In this document: in pieces, positions 1 through 7,055 of the stretch | How the letters are laid out: each line of letters opens with the position of its first letter | Position numbering within the stretch: position 1 is the stretch's first letter | Assembly: GCA_020024215.1 (NCBI GenBank) | Contig: JAHHUC010000056.1 | Span: 1-13,312 of the forward strand | Reading direction: 5' to 3' | DNA length: 13,312 nt | From: Oscillospiraceae bacterium | GTDB lineage: Bacteria; Bacillota; Clostridia; Oscillospirales; Ruminococcaceae | Notes under the pieces: generated by a model | What the model was told of the DNA's origin: nothing | The model's input: the letters and a program-made list of their open reading frames with translations, nothing else | Database searches by the model: none | Position numbers and translations under genes: made by a program

Positions 1-267
1 GTCCACACCTACTTCTTCCAAAAGCTCCCTTTGAGCTGCCTGCTGACTGGTTTCGCCTGCTATTGCACTTCCTGCTGCAGTAACCTGCCAAAGAGATGGC
101 CAAACCTCTTTATTATCATTCCTTTTCTGAATAAGCATTTTATTTTCACTGTTGATTATACATATATTTACAACAAGATGTCTCTTATTTTTTGCAGCAT
201 GACTGCCTCTGGTCATAGTCTCCCCTGTTTTTTCTCTGCTGCAATTATAAATATCCCAAAGTTCCAT
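1..267 (-). CDS. Nudix hydrolase, 3' end cut by window edge
   Basis: Only the first 89 codons are present; the reading frame runs off the left edge. The start is the ATG at 267-265, with an AAGAAGG Shine-Dalgarno site seven bases upstream. The protein opens with MELWDIYN and continues as a beta-rich segment (LVVNICIIN, then MLIQKRN). It contains a complete Nudix box at residues 66-88: Gly66, five residues, Glu72, seven residues, then RELLEEVGV. That box binds the metal that hydrolyses a nucleoside diphosphate linked to another group. The N-terminal layout resembles the Firmicute Nudix proteins related to isopentenyl diphosphate isomerase, but the substrate cannot be read from this fragment. 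It follows radA by 22 bases on the same strand, so the two are probably co-transcribed. Family assignment is firm; specific function is unknown. Confidence 0.88.
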   Translation of the reverse strand, partial: MELWDIYNCSREKTGETMTRGSHAAKNKRHLVVNICIINSENKMLIQKRNDNKEVWPSLWQVTAAGSAIAGETSQQAAQRELLEEVGVD

Positions 268-289
268 TTGATTACCTTCTTATAATAAT

Positions 290-1657
290 TTAGAAAATTC
301 TTCTCAGCTCATTTACATTTGAAATTCCGATTATTTCAATATTTTCTCCTGCATTTTTTAATTTTGCAGCGTCTATTTTAGGCACAATAATCCTTTTAAA
401 GCCAAGTCTTACTGCCTCATTCACCCTCTGATTTATTCTGTTCACACTTCTGGTTTCCCCTGCCAAGCCAACCTCTCCTATAACTGCTACATCATGCCTT
501 AAAGGCTTATCCAAAAGATTTGAGATTAAAGAGGCCAAAACAGCCAAATCTGCTGCGGTTTCATCCAGTTTAAGTCCGCCGACCACATTGGTATAAATAT
601 CCAGATTGCCCACAAAAAAGCCGCACCGCTTTTCCAATACGGCAGTAAGCATATAAAATCTGTTATAATCTATGCCATTGGCCGAGCGCTTTGGCGATGG
701 GTATGTGCTTTTGCTTATAAGCGCCTGTATTTCTGCTAAAATTGGTCTGCTTCCTTCCATTACACAGGTTACACAGGTACCTGATACATTTTCAGGCCTC
801 CCGGATAAAAGCATTTCAGATGGGTTCTCAACTGCCTTAAGACCATCTCCAAGCATTTCAAATACACCTATTTCATTGGTAGAGCCATATCTGTTTTTGA
901 CAGCCCTTATTATCCTGTAAGATAAATTCCTTTCGCCCTCAAAATAAATAACAGCATCAACCATATGCTCTAATATTTTAGGGCCTGCTATGGCTCCGTC
1001 TTTGTTTACATGACCGACCAAAAATATGGGAATTTCCAAGGTTTTGGCTGAAAGTATAAGCTGTTGTGTACATTCCCTTATCTGTGTTACACTTCCTGCT
1101 GACGATGAAAGCTCTGAAATTGTCATGGTTTGGATAGAATCAATTATTACCAAATCGGGCCTTTGGGACTCTATTATGGCAACAATGCTCATAAGATTGG
1201 TTCCTGCATAGATATAAAGGTTATCTTTATCCACACCAAGCCTTATTGCTCTCAGCTTTATCTGTCTGGAGCTTTCCTCGCCTGTGGCATAAAGTATTTT
1301 TAAATCCTTGTTCAGGCTTTTGCACATCTGCAAAAGAAGAGTTGACTTTCCTATTCCCGGATCGCCGCTTAACAAAACCACCTCTCCCGGAACCATTCCT
1401 CCGCCTAGCACTCTATCCAACTCACTGATATTTGTCTTATACCTTATTTCTTCCCCTGAATTTATATCTTTTAAAGGCACAAAAGCTGATTTGTCATAGG
1501 ATATTGCAGCTTCTTTTTTATATTTTTCGGCAGGTGCTTCGGAAATTACCTCCTCGGCAAATGTATTCCATTTTTCACATTCCGGGCACTTGCCCATCCA
1601 TTTAGCGGACTGATATCCACATTCTGAACACACAAAAAGCTTTTTAATTTTCGCCAC
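290..1657 (-). CDS. radA: DNA repair protein RadA (Sms), branch-migration ATPase
   Basis: RadA is a RecA-like, DnaB-type motor that helps process recombination intermediates during repair. The 455-residue product has the usual family length and all its domains. A four-cysteine zinc finger lies at residues 10-27 (C10, C13, C24, C27). Walker A is GDPGIGKS at about 98-105 and Walker B is LVIIDSIQ at about 169-176. The RadA signature KNRYGS is at about 254-259. A C-terminal Lon-protease-like domain contains DVAVIGEVGLAGE. I chose the GTG at 1657 because it gives MAKIKKLFVCSECGY, like other RadA proteins, and lies about eight bases after an AGAGG site. A TTG two codons upstream (1663) is the alternative, but it sits very close to the same site. 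The 5' end overlaps cwlD by about 14 bases, suggesting coupled translation. Confidence 0.97.
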   Translation of the reverse strand: MAKIKKLFVCSECGYQSAKWMGKCPECEKWNTFAEEVISEAPAEKYKKEAAISYDKSAFVPLKDINSGEEIRYKTNISELDRVLGGGMVPGEVVLLSGDPGIGKSTLLLQMCKSLNKDLKILYATGEESSRQIKLRAIRLGVDKDNLYIYAGTNLMSIVAIIESQRPDLVIIDSIQTMTISELSSSAGSVTQIRECTQQLILSAKTLEIPIFLVGHVNKDGAIAGPKILEHMVDAVIYFEGERNLSYRIIRAVKNRYGSTNEIGVFEMLGDGLKAVENPSEMLLSGRPENVSGTCVTCVMEGSRPILAEIQALISKSTYPSPKRSANGIDYNRFYMLTAVLEKRCGFFVGNLDIYTNVVGGLKLDETAADLAVLASLISNLLDKPLRHDVAVIGEVGLAGETRSVNRINQRVNEAVRLGFKRIIVPKIDAAKLKNAGENIEIIGISNVNELRRIF

Positions 1658-2357
1658 TTTCAATTTCCTCTTCTTTAAAGTATTTTTCTATTCCCTCAAA
1701 CACCTCAAACATCAGCTTTTCCTGATATTTTGGATTTTTCAGATTTTCCAATTCACTTTTATTTGTAATAAAGCCACATTCGATCATTATGCTGACATTT
1801 TCCATATTTGATAAAAGATAGAGATTGCTTCCGGCCTTTTTGATGCTCCTCCTGTTTGAGGGCTGAAGCTTCTCTGACACAGTTTGCTGAATTATATTTG
1901 CAAGCTTCTTGCTGTTTTTATTTTTCACACCATAAAATACCTGTGTGCCTTGTGAATTGCGCTGTCTGAAGGAATTTTGATGTATGCTTATAAACAAGGC
2001 CTGCGGATATTCTCTTGCTGTTTTAAGCCGTTTCTGAATGTCGCCCCTCTTCTTGTTTTTATCTGTTTTTTCCTCCACAGAAACATCCTCATCTCTTATC
2101 ATTATGGTTTCATAACCATTTAAGGTGAGTATCTCGTCGAGTATTTTGGACATTGACAGATTCAAATCCTTCTCCAAGGTTCCGTCATCAGCCACAGCTC
2201 CCCCGTCAAAGCCTCCGTGACCTGCATCAATTATGCAGGTTTTAGGATTTGGGAATACAAGGTTGGAATTTATGGCAGGAACTATTCTTGTCTTTAAAAA
2301 AAAGCAAAATGTGAAAGCAATGATAAGCAGTGTAAAAAATGAAGCAGCTCTTTTCAA
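1644..2357 (-). CDS. cwlD: CwlD-type N-acetylmuramoyl-L-alanine amidase (spore cortex)
   Basis: This is an Amidase_3 zinc enzyme that cleaves the bond between MurNAc and the stem peptide. In CwlD this begins formation of the muramic lactam of the spore cortex needed for germination. The 237-residue protein matches CwlD in size and has no cell-wall-binding repeats. An N-terminal hydrophobic segment at residues 5-21 is an export signal or membrane anchor. The expected zinc and catalytic residues are present: His47 in DAGHGG, Glu62 in LEKDLN, His126 in SIHQNSF and Glu193 in MIECGFITN. The start is a TTG at 2357-2355 preceded by GGGGTGAT, the only good ribosome site available. That site lies inside a hairpin (see 2356-2393). 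The gene follows a lipoprotein gene and overlaps radA. The CwlD subtype is inferred from size and the single-domain layout; the amidase family is certain. Confidence 0.9.
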   Translation of the reverse strand: MKRAASFFTLLIIAFTFCFFLKTRIVPAINSNLVFPNPKTCIIDAGHGGFDGGAVADDGTLEKDLNLSMSKILDEILTLNGYETIMIRDEDVSVEEKTDKNKKRGDIQKRLKTAREYPQALFISIHQNSFRQRNSQGTQVFYGVKNKNSKKLANIIQQTVSEKLQPSNRRSIKKAGSNLYLLSNMENVSIMIECGFITNKSELENLKNPKYQEKLMFEVFEGIEKYFKEEEIESGEN

Positions 2358-2393
2358 AATATCACCCCAAATAAGCTTATGAGGTGATATTTT
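2356..2393 (-). promoter_or_regulatory. Inverted repeat burying the cwlD Shine-Dalgarno and TTG start
   Basis: Two perfect 11-base arms, 2356-2366 and 2383-2393 (AAAATATCACC and GGTGATATTTT), flank a 16-base loop that contains the self-complementary ATAAGCTTAT. Reading the minus strand, the 3' arm contains most of the GGGGTGAT ribosome site (2368-2361) and the first two bases of the TTG start. The upstream lipoprotein stop codon (TAG, 2399-2397) ends just before the 5' arm. A ribosome finishing the lipoprotein would cover and melt that arm, so the natural reading is translational coupling. The structure could also act as a weak terminator: only four T residues follow the GC part on the minus strand, whereas the plus-strand reading has a longer T run but no gene to terminate. 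Confidence 0.6.
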
Positions 2394-2396
2394 TTT

Positions 2397-3431
2397 CTAT
2401 TCCAGCAATTTTTTTACAAACTCGTGATTATTTACATCCCAGGTTCTTTTAAACCTGACATTGGAGTAGGCAGCATCTGCAAATTTCGCTGCACCGTCAA
2501 AAAAATATGAGATTTCTTTCAGCGGATACTTGTATAAAGACTGTTCCCCGGCTCTTTCTTTTTTAAAAATGCTTTCATCATTATTGCCAATTGAAGAGGC
2601 GACAGCCTCCTTTATGATATCAAGATATTTTGGATTCATTTCCTCTAAAACTTCATCCGAGATGAAAAGCCAGTTAAAATCATATTTATAAATCTGATTG
2701 TAATAGTACACTGTTTTTCTTTTTTCAGGCAGCTGCAGCTTGTTGAGACTGTGCTTTTTTATCATCACAGTATGACTTTGCGCCTCGTTGAATCTTTTGA
2801 TGATTTCATGCTCCTCAGCTTCAATGGTATTAAGGCCCAGATCCGAAAGCAGATATTCATCAATATAGTTGAAATTCCCATAAACCCTAAGGGCATCAAA
2901 AATTTTAAAGGGCTCCCCACTGCGGGAAAATCCCAAAAGGTCATCCACCTTTGATGAGATAAAGACATATGCACCGTTATAGTAGCAGCCAAGCTGCTTT
3001 GCGTTCAAAAGACTTTGAGTTATATCCGAGGTGTTCTCCAAAAACTTTTGGCTGTTCAATGCAAGAAGCGCTCTGTCCCTGTCATCAAAATAAAAGGGAG
3101 ATGTATATGAGGCAAAATCTCCGTTGGCTCTTGAAATTTCTTCATTGGTGGCAAAGATGAAATCAGTTCCGCTGTAAAAGTCCTCCAAAGCATCCTCTGA
3201 TATTTTATATACAAGTGTCAAGGTGCCCTCTGACAGCTCATTTGCCTTGTTGCAGAATTCCCTTACTGCCTCAAGACCTATTTCTCCCACATTCTCGCTT
3301 ACAGAAACAGTATATTTCCTTTTTTCCTTAAGAACTCTTTCGCCTCTTGCTTCGCTTTTTTTATAACCGCAGGAAGAGAGGGTAAAAATCAAAAATGCCA
3401 ATGCCAGACTTCCTGCTCTTTTGAATTTCAT
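2397..3431 (-). CDS. DctP-like (TRAP solute-binding fold) lipoprotein, orphan
   Basis: The start is the ATG at 3431, with AAGGGG six bases upstream; the longer frame to 3479 overlaps the preceding gene and lacks a signal there. The 344-residue product opens with a lipoprotein signal peptide: basic MKFKR, a hydrophobic core, then lipobox LSSC with Cys21 as the lipidated residue. It should be anchored on the outer face of the membrane. The mature part resembles TRAP-transporter substrate-binding proteins (DctP): an early FCNKANELSEGTLTL strand, SPFYFDDRDRA at about 111-121, and a late YNQIYKYDFNWLFISDEVLEEM segment followed by an amphipathic helix. The similarity is partial, and I cannot find a clear counterpart of the conserved ligand-binding Arg. 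No TRAP permease genes adjoin it. Its place after an MBOAT/DHHW pair suggests a role in surface polysaccharide modification, which is inference. Confidence 0.72.
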   Translation of the reverse strand: MKFKRAGSLALAFLIFTLSSCGYKKSEARGERVLKEKRKYTVSVSENVGEIGLEAVREFCNKANELSEGTLTLVYKISEDALEDFYSGTDFIFATNEEISRANGDFASYTSPFYFDDRDRALLALNSQKFLENTSDITQSLLNAKQLGCYYNGAYVFISSKVDDLLGFSRSGEPFKIFDALRVYGNFNYIDEYLLSDLGLNTIEAEEHEIIKRFNEAQSHTVMIKKHSLNKLQLPEKRKTVYYYNQIYKYDFNWLFISDEVLEEMNPKYLDIIKEAVASSIGNNDESIFKKERAGEQSLYKYPLKEISYFFDGAAKFADAAYSNVRFKRTWDVNNHEFVKKLLE

Positions 3432-3447
3432 TTTTATCCCCTTTTTA

Positions 3448-4905
3448 TCATTCGTCGTCATCATCATCGTCAGGCTCAACCTCTAAAGGTATATCGGGTT
3501 CCTGGCTTATTTCTTCAGAGGATGAGGCTTCTGAGCTTTCAGCAGGCGGCGCAGGAGGAATGTACACCTGGTCTACAATCCTGACTATGTTGTCAATATG
3601 AAAGGCTGTGTGTGCGGCCGCAATATTATTTATAATCAGTATTTCATCTATTTCGTTTTTATTTACAAGACTTATAAGATCTGTTTCAAAATATCTTTCA
3701 TCAACCACATAGATCTCTTCATAGTTGTTTACAAGAAATGGAGCAAATGCATTGCCGTATGATTCCTTTATAACAGCTATTTTTCTGCCGTTTTTATTGC
3801 CTGTGACAATTTTTGTAAGAGGAAAATCCCCATGCAAAAATACAGAATAGGAATTTGCCGGCAGAGCATATTCGCCATATAGGGACTCCGGTTGAGGATA
3901 ATATGGATATCCCTTCTGATAGCGATAGCACTCCACAGGATAATTCATTGTATAATAGTCCACATGATCCGGATTTTCCAGAAGGCTCTTGTCATTAGTC
4001 TGTCCGTATAAAGTGCCGATAAAGTTATCAAGCGTCTTTTTAGGAAGTGTATTTATATCCACCGGAGTAAATCCGGCCGCCTTTGCAAATTCTGTATAGG
4101 CATAATAAGCACCCAGAGATGTCCAGTGATGGTCTGTGTTAAAATACAAATACTCATCCTTATGCTCCATCAAGGTGTCATATATCCTCACAGGCGTAAC
4201 AGCAGGATCAAGCTTGCTGTAAACATATTCAATGCTTGGCTTTTGAGGCATTGACATATTTTTATATTTTTCGGGCAGACCATATTCAATGGCTGAGGGC
4301 ACAATGAGATTATATATCTTTACCCTATCGCCAAAAACACTTTGATAATAGTTTACAGCATTGGCGTAATAATCCCCCATAGCCTTTGATGCTCCAAACA
4401 TTGAAAAAGCCTTCCCCTTATAAACATATATCCCATTGTTGGCTATTGCCTGAGATTCGTTGTCCGAGGGATTCGGAAAATTCTGTGATGCCTCGTCTTT
4501 ATCTGAGGGCCGGATGCCTGAGGATTCCTGTTTTGAATTTGAGGCTGTGGCAGTATTTTGATTTTCCTGCATATTTACAGAATGAAGCTTTACATCATCA
4601 AATCTGAAGCCGTTTAACTCCTTGACATCCGATGCCAGCTTTAAAAGTTTATCCCGCATGGGAAAAACATCGGCAACAAAGGCAGATAAATCCCTTGTGT
4701 ATTCACCCTTAAAATAACTTTCAGCGGTAAATTTCGGCATTTTTGCCAAATCTCTTCTCTCCAGCTCTGAATATGTGGGTTTGTCATGAGCTATGGCGAC
4801 AACTCCGACAGTGGAAATAAAGGCAACAATAAGCGCACTGTTTAAAACCGCAGGCCACTTTGGAAAATTATCCTGCTTATATTTTTCCCTTTTTTGCTTT
4901 TTCAT
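3448..4905 (-). CDS. DHHW family protein, AlgJ/AlgX-like SGNH acyltransferase partner
   Basis: This is a membrane-anchored SGNH-fold protein of the DHHW family, which works with MBOAT proteins to acylate extracellular polysaccharides. The 485-residue product has a lysine-rich cytoplasmic end and one transmembrane segment at about 18-38, with the rest outside. The AlgJ/AlgX-type elements follow in order: ELERRDLAKMPKFT near 47-60, the catalytic Asp/His motif DHHW at 258-261, and Ser382 in KESYGN. A low-complexity N/Q/S-rich linker (about 110-157) separates the stalk from the SGNH domain. The C terminus (about 450-485) is Pro/Ser/Glu-rich and ends in an almost pure Asp run, which is unusual. 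The ATG at 4905 has an AGAGG site that overlaps the stop codon of the MBOAT gene. The acyl group and polymer are unknown; acetyl is the commonest in this family. Confidence 0.88.
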   Translation of the reverse strand: MKKQKREKYKQDNFPKWPAVLNSALIVAFISTVGVVAIAHDKPTYSELERRDLAKMPKFTAESYFKGEYTRDLSAFVADVFPMRDKLLKLASDVKELNGFRFDDVKLHSVNMQENQNTATASNSKQESSGIRPSDKDEASQNFPNPSDNESQAIANNGIYVYKGKAFSMFGASKAMGDYYANAVNYYQSVFGDRVKIYNLIVPSAIEYGLPEKYKNMSMPQKPSIEYVYSKLDPAVTPVRIYDTLMEHKDEYLYFNTDHHWTSLGAYYAYTEFAKAAGFTPVDINTLPKKTLDNFIGTLYGQTNDKSLLENPDHVDYYTMNYPVECYRYQKGYPYYPQPESLYGEYALPANSYSVFLHGDFPLTKIVTGNKNGRKIAVIKESYGNAFAPFLVNNYEEIYVVDERYFETDLISLVNKNEIDEILIINNIAAAHTAFHIDNIVRIVDQVYIPPAPPAESSEASSSEEISQEPDIPLEVEPDDDDDDE

Positions 4906-4917
4906 TTTATCCGACCT

Positions 4918-6321
4918 CTAAAATTTGTAATATAAAAACGGGTTGTAGCTCTGACCTGTCAGCAAGGATGTGCAAAGCACCAGAAGAATAAGATTTATAA
5001 CAGGAATGACAACTCCCAGAAAAGCATCCATATATCTGCTTTTATTTACAAAGCTTTTTTCTGCTGCTTTTAATACAGGTGTTGAGAAAAAAACAGCCAC
5101 AGCAGCCCAGATGATATTGTTATAGAAATCTATAATATCATTGGGATTATAAAGCGCATCAGCATTTCCGAACATAACTGTTATATAATGAATACCCTGC
5201 TGCAAATCTTCAAAGTAAAAGAGCACCCAGCCTACAATTACCACCAAAAGAAGATAAATATGCATAATGAATGACGGAACCTTCTGAAGCCTTTTTTCGC
5301 CTATTATTTTTTCAATCACTATAAATACGCAGTAGAAAAGTCCCCAAACAATAAAATTCCATGAGGCACCATGCCAAAGACCTGTCAAAAACCAGACAGC
5401 AAGAAGATTTAAAAATTGATGCCTTCTGTTTCCGCCTAAGGGGATATAGACATAATCCCTGAAAAAATTCCCCAGAGACATATGCCATCTTCTCCAGAAT
5501 TCCGAAACTGTTTTAGAAATATACGGGTAATTAAAATTTTCAAGAAAATGGAATCCGAACATATTTCCCAAACCTATTGCCATATCAGAATAGCCCGAAA
5601 AATCATAATAGATTTGTATTGAGAAAAGTATGGCACCAAACCAGGCGCCCAAAACAGTGAGGGAGCCGTCAACGGCATGAAGATAAGTCTCCGAAAGCTT
5701 TCCTGCCGCATTTGCAATCATCACTTTTTTGGTAAGTCCTATGCAGAACCTTGTAAGACCGTGGGAAAAGTCATTGACAGTTTCCCTCCTTGAATCTATC
5801 TCCAAAGCGACATCCCTATATCTTACAATAGGGCCTGCAACCAGCTGAAAATAGAGGGAGACATACATCAGAAAATTGAGGAAGGAATGTTGAACCTCTG
5901 TCTCATCCCTATATACATCCACTGTGTAGGAGATGGTCTGGAATGTGTAGAATGAAATTCCCACAGGAAGAGCAAACCTTTTTATCGAAAGGTCAGCACC
6001 AAACAAAAGATTCACGTTTTCTGCAAAAAATCCCGAATATTTGAAAATTCCCAAAAGGCCCAGATTTATCAAAAGTGACATAAATACAGCTGCCTTAGCC
6101 ATCGGCTTTCCCCTGTTTTTATCTATCATCAAGCCGCAGGTATAGTCAACCAATGAGGAAAATATCAGCAGACACACCCACACAGGCTCTCCCCAGGAAT
6201 AAAAGAACAGCGAAAATAAAATTAAAATAAAATTTCGATAGCTCTTGTTTTTGCACAGATAATAAAGCGCCAGATTCACAGGCAAAAACATATATATAAA
6301 AACCAAATCTGCAAATATCAT
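4918..6321 (-). CDS. MBOAT family O-acyltransferase (AlgI/DltB-like)
   Basis: This is a polytopic membrane protein that passes acyl groups from a cytoplasmic donor across the membrane for attachment to a surface polymer. The 467-residue length and many hydrophobic helices fit AlgI-type MBOAT proteins. Family landmarks include LPVGISFYTFQTISY (118-132), QLVAGPIVRYRD (159-170), DFSGYSDMAIGLG (240-252), SEFWRRWHMSLG (273-284) and LTGLWHGASWNF (312-323). The last holds the active-site His317, and His280 lies in the preceding motif. The ATG at 6321 has a GGAG site eight bases upstream. It is the first gene after the only sizeable promoter-like gap in the window, and the DHHW partner begins 12 bases after its stop. 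AlgI-like is preferred over DltB because a DHHW protein follows and no dltA or dltC is present. Confidence 0.93.
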   Translation of the reverse strand: MIFADLVFIYMFLPVNLALYYLCKNKSYRNFILILFSLFFYSWGEPVWVCLLIFSSLVDYTCGLMIDKNRGKPMAKAAVFMSLLINLGLLGIFKYSGFFAENVNLLFGADLSIKRFALPVGISFYTFQTISYTVDVYRDETEVQHSFLNFLMYVSLYFQLVAGPIVRYRDVALEIDSRRETVNDFSHGLTRFCIGLTKKVMIANAAGKLSETYLHAVDGSLTVLGAWFGAILFSIQIYYDFSGYSDMAIGLGNMFGFHFLENFNYPYISKTVSEFWRRWHMSLGNFFRDYVYIPLGGNRRHQFLNLLAVWFLTGLWHGASWNFIVWGLFYCVFIVIEKIIGEKRLQKVPSFIMHIYLLLVVIVGWVLFYFEDLQQGIHYITVMFGNADALYNPNDIIDFYNNIIWAAVAVFFSTPVLKAAEKSFVNKSRYMDAFLGVVIPVINLILLVLCTSLLTGQSYNPFLYYKF

Positions 6322-6376
6322 ATAGCTTACTCCGTATGTACCATTGTTTTTATAGTAAAATAAATATCCATCAGGT

Positions 6377-6405
6377 ATTATATAATATTTTTCGTCGTTT
6401 TTAAA
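6377..6405 (-). promoter_or_regulatory. Putative sigma-A promoter for the MBOAT/DHHW operon
   Basis: On the minus strand a perfect TATAAT (6382-6377) is preceded at a 17-base spacing by TTTAAA (6405-6400), which matches four of six bases of the -35 consensus. Transcription would begin near 6371, leaving an untranslated leader of about 50 bases before the MBOAT start. The surrounding 92-base gap (6322-6413) is very AT-rich, so a chance match is possible. I see no convincing rho-independent terminator after cbiC, so read-through from the cobalamin operon cannot be excluded. Confidence 0.45.
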
Positions 6406-6413
6406 TAGAAAAG

Positions 6414-7055
6414 TCAGATTTTTAATGCTTCATACATAAGTGCGTTTATAATAGCGGCAGAAACTGTGCTTCCGCCCTTTCTGCCTCTGGCTATTATATA
6501 GGGCACTCCCGGGTTTTCATTTAAAAACAACTCCTTGCTTTCAACCACATTTACAAAGCCCACCGGAACACCCACCACCAAGCAGGGGGCAAGTCTGCCC
6601 TCTTTTATAAGCTCAAAAACTCTTATCAGCGCAGTGGGAGCGTTCCCTATTGTAATAATAAGGGGGGATTTAATGGATACAGCCTTATCCATGCTGGCTT
6701 TTGCCCTTGTGCAGCCCTCTGCTTCAGCCCTTGAGGCTACATCGGCATCACTCATAAAGCACTCTGCATTGCATCTAAGCTTGTTAAGCGCCGTTTTGTT
6801 TATCCCTGCCTTGGTCATATTTGTGTCTGAAAGTATAACTGCCTTGCCTTTTAAAGCCTTTATACCCGATTCTATGGCATTATCTGAAAATATGAGATTA
6901 TCTGCATAATCAAAATCCGCCGTTGTGTGTATAACCCTTTTGAGCACTGCATTATCACAAAGATTTGGATTTATTCTGCCAAGCTCTTGAGTTATTATCT
7001 CAAAGCTTCTGTTCTCAATTTCCTTGGGTTTGAAATAGCTTAGTTCCTTCATCAT
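6414..7055 (-). CDS. cbiC: Cobalt-precorrin-8 methylmutase (CbiC/CobH)
   Basis: CbiC moves the C-11 methyl group to C-12 to give cobyrinic acid, the last ring rearrangement of corrin synthesis. The 213-residue protein has normal family length. It carries IENRSFEII near the N terminus, VIHTTADFDY with the expected catalytic His43, GNAPTALIRVFELI, GVPVGFVNVVESKELF and GRKGGSTVSAAIINAL near the C terminus. The start ATG at 7055 overlaps the cobQ stop codon (ATGATGA), with GGAAGAGGG upstream; a second ATG follows directly and is nearly as likely. It is the only ring-synthesis gene in this otherwise late-pathway operon and the last gene in it. The operon context, with cbiB-type genes and no aerobic marker, favours the anaerobic cobalt-first substrate. 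Confidence 0.95.
   Translation of the reverse strand: MMKELSYFKPKEIENRSFEIITQELGRINPNLCDNAVLKRVIHTTADFDYADNLIFSDNAIESGIKALKGKAVILSDTNMTKAGINKTALNKLRCNAECFMSDADVASRAEAEGCTRAKASMDKAVSIKSPLIITIGNAPTALIRVFELIKEGRLAPCLVVGVPVGFVNVVESKELFLNENPGVPYIIARGRKGGSTVSAAIINALMYEALKI

Noticed and set aside
31..285. Plus-strand frame of 84 codons at the left edge
   Set aside because: The minus strand here encodes a complete Nudix box with a good ribosome site, so the plus-strand frame is not a gene.
2356..2393. Reading the inverted repeat as a strong rho-independent terminator on the plus strand
   Set aside because: The plus-strand T run is good, but no plus-strand gene is supported upstream. On the minus strand the stem runs into a start codon, so a translational role is the better reading.
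3432..3479. Longer N terminus for the lipoprotein (start at 3479)
   Set aside because: It would overlap the DHHW coding end and place a hydrophilic stretch before the signal peptide. The ATG at 3431 has a proper ribosome site and begins a standard lipoprotein signal.
6322..6413. Riboswitch or terminator between cbiC and the MBOAT gene
   Set aside because: The 92-base gap is too short and AT-rich for a cobalamin riboswitch, and no GC-rich stem followed by a T run was found. Only a promoter-like pair is supportable.
6535..6909. Plus-strand open frame of 124 codons
   Set aside because: It lies antisense to cbiC, has no ribosome site, and its protein shows no family pattern. It is a shadow of the real gene.
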